Shown piece by piece: positions 1 through 11,556 of a DNA stretch of 64,000 nucleotides. The stretch spans positions 37,647,628-37,711,627 of the forward strand of contig OX578280.1 of the NCBI GenBank assembly GCA_951217055.1. Direction: 5' to 3'. The notes under the pieces were generated by a model. It saw only the letters and a program-made list of their open reading frames with translations. It was not told the DNA's origin and did not search any database. The stretch's first letter is position 1, and each line of letters opens with the position of its first letter. The position numbers were made by a program, and so were the translations under genes. This stretch comes from Gerris lacustris (Eukaryota > Arthropoda > Insecta > Hemiptera > Gerridae).

Positions 1-225
1 CGCAACAATTCGATTTTGAGGAATTTACACGTTTTGAGGTACTCCAAAGATGAAGTTGGAATTTCCCGGGAAAAATCAAGTTCCTAAAAAATTATTTAAA
101 CCCTGACAGAGGAGAGACTCCTCAATAGATTCCCCGCAGAAAAGAAGTTATGGAAAATTTCAATGAAATTCTTATATTCAATAATTATTAAATTTTAAAT
201 GTATGTTCATTATCTATGATTATAA
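1..225 (+). mobile_element. Degraded, internally deleted relative of element TE1
   Basis: The stretch repeats, in the same order, pieces of the element at 675-1300: the 'cgattttgag...atttacacgttttgaggt' start, then 'tttcccgggaaaaat', then 'gattccccgc', then a 'gaagttat' and 'ttcaataat' tail. The GTCTGTC microsatellite and central part are missing, so it looks like an internally deleted, older copy. The left end is cut by the window edge and the right end is only approximate. No gene is seen in it. Confidence 0.6.
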
Positions 226-592
226 GAAGTGTGATCAGACTTCAGACCTCTCTGGTCAAACATTGGTTTCCCCGGCTCTTATATACCTGATCAGAGTTAC
301 CTTAGACGCATATAACCGAAAACATTCGGCTATATGCCTAAACATTATTCTAGCCTCAATTTCAAATCACAGTAAAGAATTGGTAATTATTTGTGACTAC
401 TTATCCTTACACCATTAAAAATATTTTTGTATAGAGTTACATCTATCTATAGTTTCACCTCTTATACTTGTAACTAAGGTATCCAGGTAGTAGTAAAATT
501 AGCTTGGTTTAGATACACATAAAGGAGGTATTTTTTTACTTTTGCTTCTTTACGTGGGCAACTTTGACATCTTTATTTTGTAGTTATGTGTA
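226..592 (+). repeat. Diverged relative of the satellite A half (D0)
   Basis: The core part (about 236-345) keeps gacctctctggtc, tggtttccccggc, ttatatacctgat, and ttaccttagacgc with only scattered changes against the array. The following body (about 345-545) can still be aligned to A (for example cacctctta, ttagcttggtttagat, cataaa, ggtattt), but only loosely. It is an older copy outside the homogenised array and the best internal outgroup for seeing what is conserved. A 71-codon ATG frame at 203-418 runs across element, core and body and is not conserved, so I do not call it. Confidence 0.75.
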
Positions 593-674
593 TTATATGG
601 ATTGTTTTGTGTGTGTGTGCTGGCTTTACACTGAAGACCTTTTACTCTTTTACGTGGGCAACTTTGACTTTTTA
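548..674 (+). repeat. Scrambled array edge with a 100-bp-spaced duplicated A segment
   Basis: The segment 'ttacgtgggcaactttgac' occurs at 550-568 and again at 650-668. The first copy runs on to the downstream 'tagttatgtgta' and then jumps back to the upstream 'ttatatggattg' of the A body. The join shares the short word gta. The second copy is almost identical to array A units, while the sequence before it is diverged, so this is the point where old flanking satellite meets the homogenised array. Confidence 0.75.
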
Positions 675-787
675 CTTTCTCATATAAAGAGAAAGTATTG
701 TGATGGCGCGAAAATTCGATTTTGAGATTTTGATGGATTTACACGTTTTGAGGTCCCCTGAGTCCAAAAAAGTGGTTTTTAAAAAAT

Positions 788-836
788 GTCTGTCTGTCTG
801 TCGTCTGTCGTCTGTCGTCTGTCGTCTGTCGTCTGT
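788..836. repeat. GTCTGTC/TCGTCTG microsatellite in TE1
   Basis: Four-base GTCT units pass into five-base GTCTGTC-type units (repeated 'tcgtctg'), then end at 'gtgcag'. The microsatellite sits about 110 bp inside the left end of TE1, the same relative place as the one in TE2. Confidence 0.9.
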
Positions 837-944
837 GCAGACGCCTGGAGCCTAAACTACTGGGCCGATTTTGACGAAATTTGGCATACATGTTCAGAAA
901 AATCATACCCCGAGGCGAAATCGAGAAATGAATTTTAGCTCTAA

Positions 945-968
945 TTTTGGGGGCGCTACCCCCCAAAA
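945..968. repeat. Perfect 9-bp-stem hairpin in TE1
   Basis: TTTTGGGGG at 945-953 is complementary to CCCCCAAAA at 960-968, with a six-base loop. It is the strongest small hairpin in the element. Confidence 0.8.
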
Positions 969-1136
969 ACTCTGAAAAAACCTGTAAAATAATTATTTCT
1001 CGAAAACGGTTCCGACGATTTTGATTAAAAAATTCTAAAAAGTAGTCCATTTGAATACGAATCCAACGATATAAGCCGTTTTCCCGGGAAAAATCTAGTT
1101 CCTGAGATATTAGCTTAAAACGCGGATGGAGAGGGC

Positions 1137-1153
1137 CCGGGTTCGATTCCCCG
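1137..1153 (+). other. tRNA T-arm / Pol III B-box-like segment in TE1
   Basis: GGTTCGATTCC at 1140-1150 matches the consensus Pol III B box (GGTTCGANTCC) exactly. The 5-bp arm around it pairs at four of five positions. A 'tagcttaaaa' word at 1111 is A-box-like but too close and imperfect, so this is not a whole tRNA. It could be a tRNA relic captured in the element or part of a SINE-like head. The deleted relative at the left edge retains only 'gattccccgc'. Confidence 0.5.
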
Positions 1154-1300
1154 CCCAGGAGAAGTTATTTTTATGATAAATTTTGATGAAATGTTCAATA
1201 ATATTTAAATGTACATTTGAAAACTAATAAATGGAAACACTGGGCCAAGTAATTATGAACTCATATATGAGAAAGTTTGTCTGAGTTGTCTCGGACCGAT

Positions 1301-1487
1301 TTTTTATTTTGTAGTTATGTGTACGCTCTAACCATCTACAGTTTGGGTTGTTGTTAAAATTTATTTCCTCATAGGAAATTTATTCGTTTCAAATGTCCTG
1401 AGTATAGATGCAATCCTTTGCAATAGGTGTCAAATATATTACATCCTTAAAAAATAAGATACTATTTGAATAAAAGAGAGACAAAAA
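1301..1487 (+). repeat. 3' remnant of the A unit split by TE1
   Basis: It starts exactly where the A body broke off before TE1 and runs through the end of the open frame, the ATTTCCT/AGGAAAT hairpin and AATAAA to the B core. It is near-identical to D1, with 'cttaaaaaataag' as in that copy. Confidence 0.85.
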
Positions 1488-2103
1488 GAAGTCTATTTAT
1501 TTATTGGAACAGTATTTTGAGTACAAGCCTGAGCCGTATTCGTCATGTTTTATTCCGTCCTAAGAGGACTGTGACTGACCAGTAGGTTCGGACCTCTCTG
1601 GTAATAAATGGTTTCCCCGGCTATTATATACCTAATGAGGGATGCCTTAGACGCATAACCGAGAACATTGGGCACATTTAATGGCTGTGTTGTCAGATTG
1701 ATCACGGTTTATAGTGTTAAAAAGAGAATAATTAAAAGTATCTATGGTTTATTACGCTCGAAGTTTCTACGGTGTCCGGAGTCTATCGTAAGATTTATTT
1801 CTCGAATTGTCAATTTTTTATTTGTAATAATGCTTTGTCTATTTAGTTTGTGTTGGTTCGCATACTTATAATCTCTTAATGTCTAGGTTATTTGAAACTT
1901 TGGGTCCTTTTTATATATTTTTGCTACTCTTAGTGTATGCAGCCTGGATTATCGTAGAAGTTTGTTAGTTGTTTAGAGAATAATGGAATTGTAAAACAAG
2001 CTTTATTGTACAAGATGGTTTGATTGCCAAATTTTGCAATATGTTGGAAAATACTTACATTTATAATTATAAATCTCAATTTAAATAAAGGAGAAGTTAA
2101 AAA
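1488..2103 (+). repeat. B half with a 198-bp internal deletion
   Basis: The core is complete as far as 'gaacattggg' and then jumps to 'cacatttaatggc', so the end of the core hairpin and the first part of the body, including the 36-codon ATG frame, are missing. Compared with the complete B half at 4441-5254 the loss is 198 bp. Either of two joins (ggg|cac or gggc|aca) fits, a one-base microhomology. Confidence 0.9.
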
Positions 2104-3679
2104 GAAGTCTATTTATTTACTGGAACAGTATTTTGAGTACAAGCCTGGGCTGTATTCGTCATGTTTAGATCGTCCTACGAGGACTGTGACTGACTAGTAG
2201 GTTCGGACCTCTCTGGTCATATATGGTTCCCCGGCACTTATATACCTGATAAGGGTTACCTTAGACGCATAACCGAGAACATCCGGCTTTTTGCCTGAAC
2301 CTTTTTTTTTCTCCGGTTTAAATATTAGTGAAGATACTGTAATAGTTTGAACAAGCTTATCATAACACTATTTTAAATATTGTCTGTTGAGATGCATGAT
2401 ATTGTGTTACCTCTTACTAGTAAGTGGTGGGTATTCTGGTGAAGGTTACATTAGCTTTGTTTAGATGCTCATAAAAGTGGCATATTTACGACTTTAGTAG
2501 CTGGAAAAGCACTAGAATGTATTTAATTAGCATTTGTTGCCAACACGGAGGTTATATTCCTACCGTCCTCTTTATTACAACAATTATCTTGTCATTTGTA
2601 TTATATGGATTGTCTTGTGTGTGTGTGCTGGCTTTACACTGAAGACCTTTTACTCTTTTACGTGGGCAACTTTGACTTTTTTATTTTGTAGTTATGTGTA
2701 CGCTCTAACCATCTACAGTTTGGGTTGTTGTTAAAATTTATTTCCTCATAGGAAATTTATTCGTTTCAAATGTCCTGAGTATGGATGCAATCCTTTGCAA
2801 TAGGTGTCAAATATATTACATCCTTAAAAAATAAGATACTAATTGAATAAAAGAGAGACAAAAAGAAGTCTATTTATTTATTGGAACAGTATTTTGAGTA
2901 CAAGCCTGAGCCGTATTCGTCATGTTTTTTCTCGTCCTAAGAGGACTGTGACTGACCAGTAGGTTCGGACCTCTCTGGTAATAAATGGTTTCCCCGGCTA
3001 TTATATACCTAAAGAGGGATACCTTAGACGCATAACCGAGAACATTGGGCTTTTTGCCTTAACCTTTCTATAACTTCGGTTTGAAGCACTGCAAAGAATA
3101 TGTAATTTATTATGACATCTATTGTCGAATATTTCCATTTTTGTGAAGCCAATTCTTATATGTTTTACTTCTTAGAAATATCTTAACTGAATGCGGCAAG
3201 TACTGTGACTGGAATGGCTTGAACAGCTATTAAGTGGCATTTATTTACACATTTAATGGCTGTGTTGTCAGATTGATCACGGTTTATAGTGTTAAATAGA
3301 GAATAATTAAAAGTATCTATGGTTTATTACGCTCGAAGTTTCTACGGTGTCCGGTGTCTATCGTAAGATTTATTTCTCGAATTGTTAATTTTTTATTTGT
3401 AATAATGCTTTGTCTATTTAGTTTGTGTTGGTTCGCATACTAATAATCTCTTAATGTCTATGTGATTTTTAAACTTTGGGTCCTTTTTATATATTTTTGC
3501 TACTCTTAGTGTATGCAGCCTGGATTATCGTAGAAGTTTGTTAGTTGTTTAGAGAATAATAGAATTGTAAAACAAGCTTTATTGTACAAGATTGTTTGAT
3601 TGCCAAATTTTGCAATATGTTGGAAAATACTTACATTAATAATTATAAATCTCAATTTAAATAAAGGAGAAGTTAAAAA
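2104..3679 (+). repeat. Dimer D1 (A 2104-2864, B 2865-3679)
   Basis: A is an older P type with the word gtgtgtgtgc. B has 'ttttttctcgtcc' in its core and 'ctaaagag' after the TATA box. B carries TAG inside the 69-codon frame ('gttaaatagaga') and TAA inside the 36-codon frame, so neither frame survives here. D8 shares all these marks. Confidence 0.95.
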
Positions 3680-5254
3680 GAAGTCTATTTATTTACTTGA
3701 ACAGTATTTTGAGTACAAGCCTGGGCTGTATTCGTCATGTTTAGATCGTCCTACGAGGACTGTGACTGACTAGTAGGTTCGGACCTCTCTCGTCATATAT
3801 GGTTCCCCGGCACTTATATACCAGATAAGGGTTACCTTAGACGCATAACCGAGAACATCCGGCTTTTTCCTGAAACTTTTTTTTTTCTCCGGTTTAAATA
3901 TTAGTGAAGATACTGTAATAGTTTGAACAAGCTTATCATAACACTATTTTAAATATTGTCTATTGAGATGCATGATATTGTGTTACCTCTTACTAGTAAG
4001 TGGTGGGTATTCTGGTGGAGGTTACATTAGCTTTGTTTAGATGCTCATAAAAGTGGCATATTTACGACTTTAGTAGCTGGAAAAGTACTAGAATGTATTT
4101 AATTAGCATTTGTTGCCAACACGGAGGTTATATTCCTACCGTCCTCTTTATTACAACAATTATCATGTCATTTGTATTATATGGATTGTCTTGTGTGTGT
4201 GTGCTGCCTTTACACTGAAGACCTTTTACTCTTTTACGTGGGCAACTTTGACTTTTTTATTTTGTAGTTATGTGTACGCTCTAACCATCTACAGTTTGGG
4301 TTGTTGTTAAAATTTATTTCCTCATAGGAAATTTATTCGTTGCAAATGTCCTGAGTATGGATGCAATCCTTTGCAATAGGTGTCAAATATATTACATCCT
4401 TAAAGAATAAGATACTAATTGAATAAACGAGAGACAAAAATAAGTCTATTTATTTATTGGAACAGTATTTTGAGTACAAGCCTGAGCCGTATTCGTCATG
4501 TTTTATATCGTCCTAAGAGGACTGTGACTGACCAGTAGGTTCGGACCTCTCTGGTAATAAATGGTTTCCCCGGCTATTATATACCTAAAGAGGGATACCT
4601 TAGACGCATAAACGAGAACATTGGGCTTTTTGCCTTAACCTTTCTATAACTTCGGTTTGAAGCACTGCAAAGAATATGTAATTTATTATGACATCTATTG
4701 TCGAATATTTCCATTTTTGTGAAGCCAATTCTTATATGTTTTACTTCTTAGAAATATCTAAACTGAATGCGGCAAGTACTGTTACTGGAATGGCTTGAAC
4801 AGCTTTTAAGTGGCATTTATTTACACATTTAATGGCTGTGTTGTCAGATTGATCACGGTTTATAGTGTTAAAAAGAGAATAATTAAAAGTATCTATGGTT
4901 TATTACGCTCGAAGTTTCTACGGTGTCCGGAGTCTATCGTAAGATTTATTTCTCGAATTGTCAATTTTTTATTTGTAATAATGCTTTGTCTATTTAGTTT
5001 GTGTTGGGTCGCATACAATTATCTCTTAAGGTCTAGGTGATTTGAAACTTTGGGTCCTTTTTATATAACTTTGCTACTCTTAGTGTATGCAGCCTGGATT
5101 ATCTTAGAAGTTTGTTAGTTGTTTAGAGAATAATGGAATTGTTAAAACAAGCTTTATTGTACAAGAGGGTTTGATTGCCAAATTTTGCAATATGTTGGAA
5201 AATACTTACATTAATAATTATAAATCTCAATTTAAATAAAGGAGAAGTTAAAAA
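3680..5254 (+). repeat. Dimer D2 (A 3680-4440, B 4441-5254)
   Basis: The A core has three changes that hit its inverted repeats: ctcgtc for ctggtc, 'ccagat' for 'cctgat', and 'ttttcctg' for 'ttttgcctg'. It has the 'gctgccttt' variant in the A body. B begins 'taagtc' instead of 'gaagtc', and a base change after 'gcatac' removes the usual stop of its open frame. D9 shares the A-core marks. Confidence 0.95.
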
Positions 5255-6831
5255 GAAGTCTATTTATTTACTGGAACAGTATTTTGAGTACAAGCCTAGG
5301 CTGTATTCGTCATGTTTTGATCGTCCTATGAGGACTGTGACTGACTAGTAGGTTCGGACCTCTCTGGTCATATATGGTTCCCCGGCACTTATATACCTGA
5401 TAAGGGTTACCTTAGACGCATAACCGAGAACATCCGGCTTTTTGCCTGAACCTTTTTTTTTTCTCCGGTTTAAATATTAGTGAAGATACTGTAATAGTTT
5501 GAACAAGCTTATCATAACACTATTTTAAATATTGTCTGTTGAGATGCATGATATTGTGTTACCTCTTACTAGTAAGTGGTGGGTATTCTAGTGAAGGTTA
5601 CATTAGCTTTGTTTAGATGCTCATAAAAGTGGCATATTTACGACTTTAGTAGCTGGAAAAGTACTAGAATGTATTTAATTAGCATTTGTTGCCAACACGG
5701 AGGTTATATTCCTACCGTCCTCTTTATTACAACAATTATCTTGTCATTTGTGTTATATGGATTGTCTTGTTTGTGTGTGCTGGCTTTACACTGAAAACCT
5801 TTTACTCTTTTACGTGGGCAACTTTGACATTTTTATTTTGTAGTTATGTGTACGCTCTAACCATCTACAGTTTGGGTTGTTGTTAAAATTTATTTCCTCA
5901 TAGGAAATTTATTCGTTTGAAATGTCCTGAGTATGGATGCAATCCTTTGCAATAGGTGTCAAATATATTACATCCTTAAAGAATAAGATACTAATTGAAT
6001 AAACGAGAGACAAAAAGAAGTCTATTTATTTATTGGAACAGTATTTTGAGTACAAGCCTGAGCCGTATTCGTCATGTTTTATATCGTCCTAAGAGGACTG
6101 TGACTGACCAGTAGGTTCGGACCTCTCTGGTAATAAATGGTTTCCCCGGCTATTATATACCTAATGAGGGATACCTTAGACGCATAACCGAGAACATTGG
6201 GCTTTTTGCCTTAACCTTTCTATAACTTCGGTTTGAAGCACTGCAAAGAATATGTAATTTATTATGACATCTATTGTCGAATATTTCCATTTTTGTGAAG
6301 CCAATTGTTATATGTTTTACTTCTTAGAAATATCTAAACTGAATGCGGCAAGTACTGTTACTGGAATGGCTTGAACAGCTTTTAAGTGGCATTTATTTAC
6401 ACATTTAATGGCTCTGTTGTCAGATTGATCACGGTTTATAGTGTTAAAAAGAGAATAATTAAAAGTATCTATGGTTTATTACGCTCGAAGTTTCTACGGT
6501 GTCCGGAGTCTATCGTAAGATTTATTTCTCGAATTGTCAATTTTTTATTTGTAATAATGCTTTGTCTATTTAGTTTGTGTTGGTTCGCATACTAATTATC
6601 TATTAAGGTCTAGGTGATTTGAAACTTTGGGTCCTTTTTATATAACTTTGCTACTCTTAGTGTATGCAGCCTGGATTATCTTAGAAGTTTGTTAGTTGTT
6701 TAGAGAATAATGGAATTGTTAAAACAAGCTTTATTGTACAAGAGGGTTTGATTGCCAAATTTTGCAATATGTTGGAAAATACTTACATTAATAATTATAA
6801 ATCTCAATTTAAATAAAGGAGAAGTTAAAAA
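5255..6831 (+). repeat. Dimer D3 (A 5255-6016, B 6017-6831)
   Basis: P-type A has 'tgtgttatatgg', 'gaaaacc' and 'cctaggctg', with ATG in the GTCCT/AGGAC loop. B has 'aatggctctg' (G to C) in its body. D10 is the matching copy in the left duplication for the A half. Confidence 0.95.
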
Positions 6832-8407
6832 GAAGTCTATTTATTTACTGGAACAGTATTTTGAGTACAAGCCTGGGCTGTATTCGTCATGTTTTGATCG
6901 TCCTAGAGGACTGTGACTGACTAGTAGGTTCGGACCTCTCTGGTCATATATGGTTCCCCGGCACTTATATACCTGATAAGGGTTACCTTAGACGCATAAC
7001 CGAGAACATCCGGCTTTTTGCCTGAACCTTTTTTTTTTCTCCGGTTTAAATATTAGTGAAGATACTGTAATAGTTTGAACAAGCTTATCATAACACTATT
7101 TTAAATATTGTCTGTTGAGATGCATGATATTGTGTTACCTCTTACTAGTAAGTGGTGGGTATTCTGGTGAAGGTTACATTAGCTTTGTTTAGATGCTCAT
7201 AAAAGTGGCATATTTACGACTTTAGTAGCTGGAAAAGTACTAGAATGTATTTAATTAGCATTTGTTGCAAAAACGGAGGTTATATTCCTACCATCCTCTT
7301 TATTACAACACTTATCTTCTCATTTGTATTATATGGATTGTCTTGTGTGTGTGTGCTGGCTTTACACTGAAGACCTTTTACTCTTTTACGTGGGCAACTT
7401 TGACATTTTTATTTTGTAGTTATGTGTACGCTCTAACCATCTACAGTTTGGGTTGTTGTTAAAATTTATTTCCTCATAGGAAATTTATTCGTTTGAAATG
7501 TCCTGAGTATGGATGCAATCCTTTGCAATAGGTGTCAAATATATTACATCCTTAATGAATAAGTTACTAATTGAATAAAAGAGAGACAAAAAGAAGTCTA
7601 TTTATTTATTGGAACAGTATTTTGAGTACAAGCCTGAGCCGTATTCGTCATGTTTTATTTCGTCCTAAGAGGACTGTGACTGACCAGTAGGTTCGGACCT
7701 CTCTGGTAATAAATGGTTTCCCCGGCTATTATATACCTAATGAGGGATACCTTAGACGCATAACCGAGAACATTGGGCTTTTTGCCTTAACCTTTCTATA
7801 ACTTCGGTTTGAAGCACTGCAAAGAATATGTAATTTATTATGACATCTATTGTCGAATATTTCCATTTTTGTGAAGCCAATTGTTATATGTTTTACTTCT
7901 TAGAAATATCTAAACTGAATGCGGCAAGTACTGTTACTGGAATGGCTTGAACAGCTTTTAAGTGGCATTTATTTACACATTTAATGGCTGTGTTGTCAGA
8001 TTGATCACGGTTTATATTGTTAAAAAGAGAATAATTAAAAGTATCTATGGTTTATTACGCTCGAAGTTTCTACGGTGTCCGGAGTCTATCGTAAGATTTA
8101 TTTCTCGAATTGTCAATTTTTTATTTGTAATAATGCTTTGTCTATTTAGTTTGTGTTGGTTCGCATACTAATTATCTATTAAGGTCTAGGTGATTTGAAA
8201 CTTTGGGTCCTTTTTATATAACTTTGCTACTCTTAGTGTATGCAGCCTGGATTATCTTAGAAGTTTGTTAGTTGTTTAGAGAATAATGGAATTGTTAAAA
8301 CAAGCTTTATTGTACAAGAGGGTTTGATTGCCAAATTTTGCAATATGTTGGAAAATACTTACATTAATAATTATAAATCTCAATTTAAATAAAGGAGAAG
8401 TTAAAAA
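6832..8407 (+). repeat. Dimer D4 (A 6832-7592, B 7593-8407)
   Basis: First QN-type A: CAAAAACGG, 'ccatcctc', 'aacacttatcttc'. The GTCCT/AGGAC loop is shortened to two bases. B combines 'tatattg' with the 'aattatctattaagg' tail, a mix not seen in the right half of the window. Confidence 0.95.
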
Positions 8408-9985
8408 GAAGTCTATTTATTTACTGGAACAGTATTTTGAGTACAAGCCTAGGCTGTATTCGTCATGTTTTGATCGTCCTATGAGGACTGTGACTGACTA
8501 GTAGGTTCGGACCTCTCTGGTCATATATGGTTCCCCGGCACTTATATACCTGATAAGGGTTACCTTAGACGCATAACCGAGAACATCCGGCTTTTTGCCT
8601 GAACCTTTTTTTTTTCTCCGGTTTAAATATTAGTGAAGATACTGTAATAGTTTGAACAAGCTTATCATAACACTATTTTAAATATTGTCTGTTGAGATGC
8701 ATGATATTGTGTTACCTCTTACTAGTAAGTGGTGGGTATTCTAGTGAAGGTTACATTAGCTTTGTTTAGATGCTCATAAAAGTGGCATATTTACGACTTT
8801 AGTAGATGGAAAAGTACTAGAATGTATTTAATTAGCATTTGTTGCCAACACGGAGGTTATATTCCTACCGTCCTCTTTATTACAACAATTATCTTGTCAT
8901 TTGTATTATATGGATTGTCTTGTTTGTGTGTGCTGGCTTTACACTGAAGACCTTTTACTCTTTTACGTGGGCAACTTTGACATTTTTATTTTGTAGTTAT
9001 GTGTACGCTCTAACCATCTACAGTTTGGGTTGTTGTTAAAATTTATTTCCTCATAGGAAATTTATTCGTTTGAAATGTCCTGAGTATGGATGCAATCCTT
9101 TGCAATAGGTGTCAAATATATTACATCCTTAATGAATAAGTTACTAATTGAATAAAAGAGAGACAAAAAGAAGTCTATTTATTTATTGGAACAGTATTTT
9201 GAGTACAAGCCTGAGCCGTATTCGTCATGTTTTATTTCGTCCTAAGAGGACTGTGACTGACCAGTAGGTTTGAACCTCTCTGGTAATAAATGGTTTTCCC
9301 GGCTATTATATACCTAATGAGGGATACCTTAGACGCATAACCGAGAACATTGGGCTTTTTGCCTTAACCTTTATATAATTTCGGTTTGAAGCACTGCAAA
9401 GAATATGTAATTTATTATGACATCTATTGTCGAATATTTCCATTTTTGTGAAGCCAATTCTTATATGTTTTACTTCTTAGAAATATCTAAACTGAATGCG
9501 GCAAGTACTGTTACTAGAATGCCTTGAACAGCTTTTAAGTGGCATTTATTTACACATTTAATGGCTGTGTTGTCAGATTGATCACGGTTTATATTGTTAA
9601 AAAGAGAATAATTAAAAGTATCTATGGTTTATTACGCTCGAAGTTTCTACGGTGTCCGGAGTCTATCGTAAGATTTATTTCTCGAATTGTCAATTTTTTA
9701 TTTGTAATAATGCTTTGTCTATTTAGTTTGTGTTGGTTCGCATACTAATAATCTCTTAATGTCTATGTGATTTTTAAACTTTGGGTCCTTTTTATATATT
9801 TTTGCTACTCTTAGTGTATGCAGCCTGGATTATCGTAGAAGTTTGTTAGTTGTTTAGAGAATAATGGAATTGTTAAAACAAGCTTTATTGTACAAGAGGG
9901 TTTGATTGCCAAATTTTGCAATATGTTGGAAAATACTTACATTAATAATTATAAATCTCAATTTAAATAAAGGAGAAGTTAAAAA
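8408..9985 (+). repeat. Dimer D5 (A 8408-9169, B 9170-9985)
   Basis: A is P type with 'tagtagatgg' and 'cctaggctg'. B is the first full I type: 'ggtttgaacc', 'ttttcccgg', 'atataat', 'ctagaatgcc', 'tatattg', 'aatgtctatgtg', 'atcgtag'. Confidence 0.95.
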
Positions 9986-11556
9986 GAAGTCTATTTATTT
10001 ACTGGAACAGTATTTTGAGTACAAGCCTGGGCTGTATTCGTCATGTTTTGATCGTCCTACGAGGACTGTGACTGACTAGTAGGTTCGGACCTCTCTGGTC
10101 ATATATGGTTCCCCGGCACTTATATACCTGATAAGGGTTACCTTAGACGCATAACCGAGAACATCCGGCTTTTTGCCTGAACCTTTTTTTTTTATCCGGT
10201 TTAAATATTAGTGAAGATACTGTAATAGTTTGAACAAGCTTATCATAACACTATTTTAAATATTGTCTGTTGAGATGCATGATATTTGTTACCTCTTACT
10301 AGTAAGTGGTGGGTATTCTGGTGAAGGTTACATTAGCTTTGTTTAGATGCTCATAAAAGTGGCATATTTACGACTTTAGTAGCTGGAAAAGTACTAGAAT
10401 GTATTTAATTAGCATTTGTTGCCAACACGGAGGTTATATTCCTACCGTCCTCTTTATTACAACAATTATCTTGTCATTTGTATTATATGGATTGTCTTGT
10501 TTGTGTGTGCTGGCTTTACACTGAAGACCTTTTACTCTTTTACGTGGGCAACTTTGACATTTTTATTTTGTAGTTATGTGTACGCTCTAACCATCTACAG
10601 TTTGGGTTGTTGTTAAAATTTATTTCCTCATAGGAAATTTATTCGTTTCAAATGTCCTGAGTATGGATGCAATCATTTGCAATAGGTGTCAAATATATTA
10701 CATCCTTAATGAATAAGTTACTAATTGAATAAAAGAGAGACAAAAAGAAGTCTATTTATTTATTGGAACAGTATTTTGAGTACAAGCCGTATTCGTCATG
10801 TTTTATTTCGTCCTAAGAGGACTGTGACTGACCAGTAGGTTCGGACCTCTCTGGTAATAAATGGTTTTCCCGGCTATTATATACCTAATGAGGGATACCT
10901 TAGACGCATAACCGAGAACATTGGGCTTTTTGCCTTAACCTTTATATAATTTCGGTTTGAAGCACTGCAAAGAATATGTAATTTATTATGACATCTATTG
11001 TCGAATATTTCCATTTTTGTGAAGCCAATTCTTATATGTTTTACTTCTTAGAAATATCTAAACTGAATGCGGCAAGTACTGTTACTAGAATGCCTTGAAC
11101 AGCTTTTAAGTGGCATTTATTTACACATTTAATGGCTGTGTTGTCAGATTGATCACGGTTTATATTGTTAAAAAGAGAATAATTAAAAGTATCTATGGTT
11201 TATTACGCTCGAAGTTTCTACGGTGTCCGGAGTCTATCGTAAGATTTATTTCTCGAATTGTCAATTTTTTATTTGTAATAATGCTTTGTCTATTTAGTTT
11301 GTGTTGGTTCGCATACTAATAATCTCTTAATGTCTATGTGATTTTTAAACTTTGGGTCCTTTTTATATATTTTTGCTACTCTTAGTGTATGCAGCCTGGA
11401 TTATCGTAGAAGTTTGTTAGTTGTTTAGAGAATAATGGAATTGTTAAAACAAGCTTTATTGTACAAGAGGGTTTGATTGCCAAATTTTGCAATATGTTGG
11501 AAAATACTTACATTAATAATTATAAATCTCAATTTAAATAAAGGAGAAGTTAAAAA
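9986..11556 (+). repeat. Dimer D6 (A 9986-10746, B 10747-11556)
   Basis: A is P type with 'tttatccgg' and a one-base loss ('gatatttgtt') that shifts its 16-codon ATG frame. B is I type with 'ggttcggacc' and a 6-bp deletion in the core (caagccgtattcg). Confidence 0.95.

Larger units (their letters stand above)
675..1300. mobile_element. TE1: non-autonomous transposable element inserted in an A unit
   Basis: The insertion interrupts an A body: sequence before 674 ('caactttgacttttt') and after 1301 ('attttgtagttatg') is continuous in every other A copy. A TTTTTA word flanks both sides (669-674 and 1301-1306), a possible target duplication, although a T run makes this ambiguous. A 12-bp perfect inverted repeat lies at 675-686 and 1264-1275; 25 bp follow the right repeat. 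The left end also folds on itself (CTTTCTC and GAGAAAG). Inside are a GTCTGTC microsatellite, a strong G/C hairpin and a tRNA T-arm-like segment. A 103-codon minus-strand frame across 739-1050 is a by-product of the microsatellite. GTCY-cored insect elements have been linked to Helitron-like or MITE-like families; I cannot assign this one. Confidence 0.75.

Noticed and set aside
203..418. 71-codon plus-strand ATG frame
   Set aside because: Spans the junction of two different repeats and has no counterpart in the array copies.
739..1050. 103-codon minus-strand frame
   Set aside because: Lies across the GTCTGTC microsatellite and other parts of TE1; repeats of that period keep frames open by chance.
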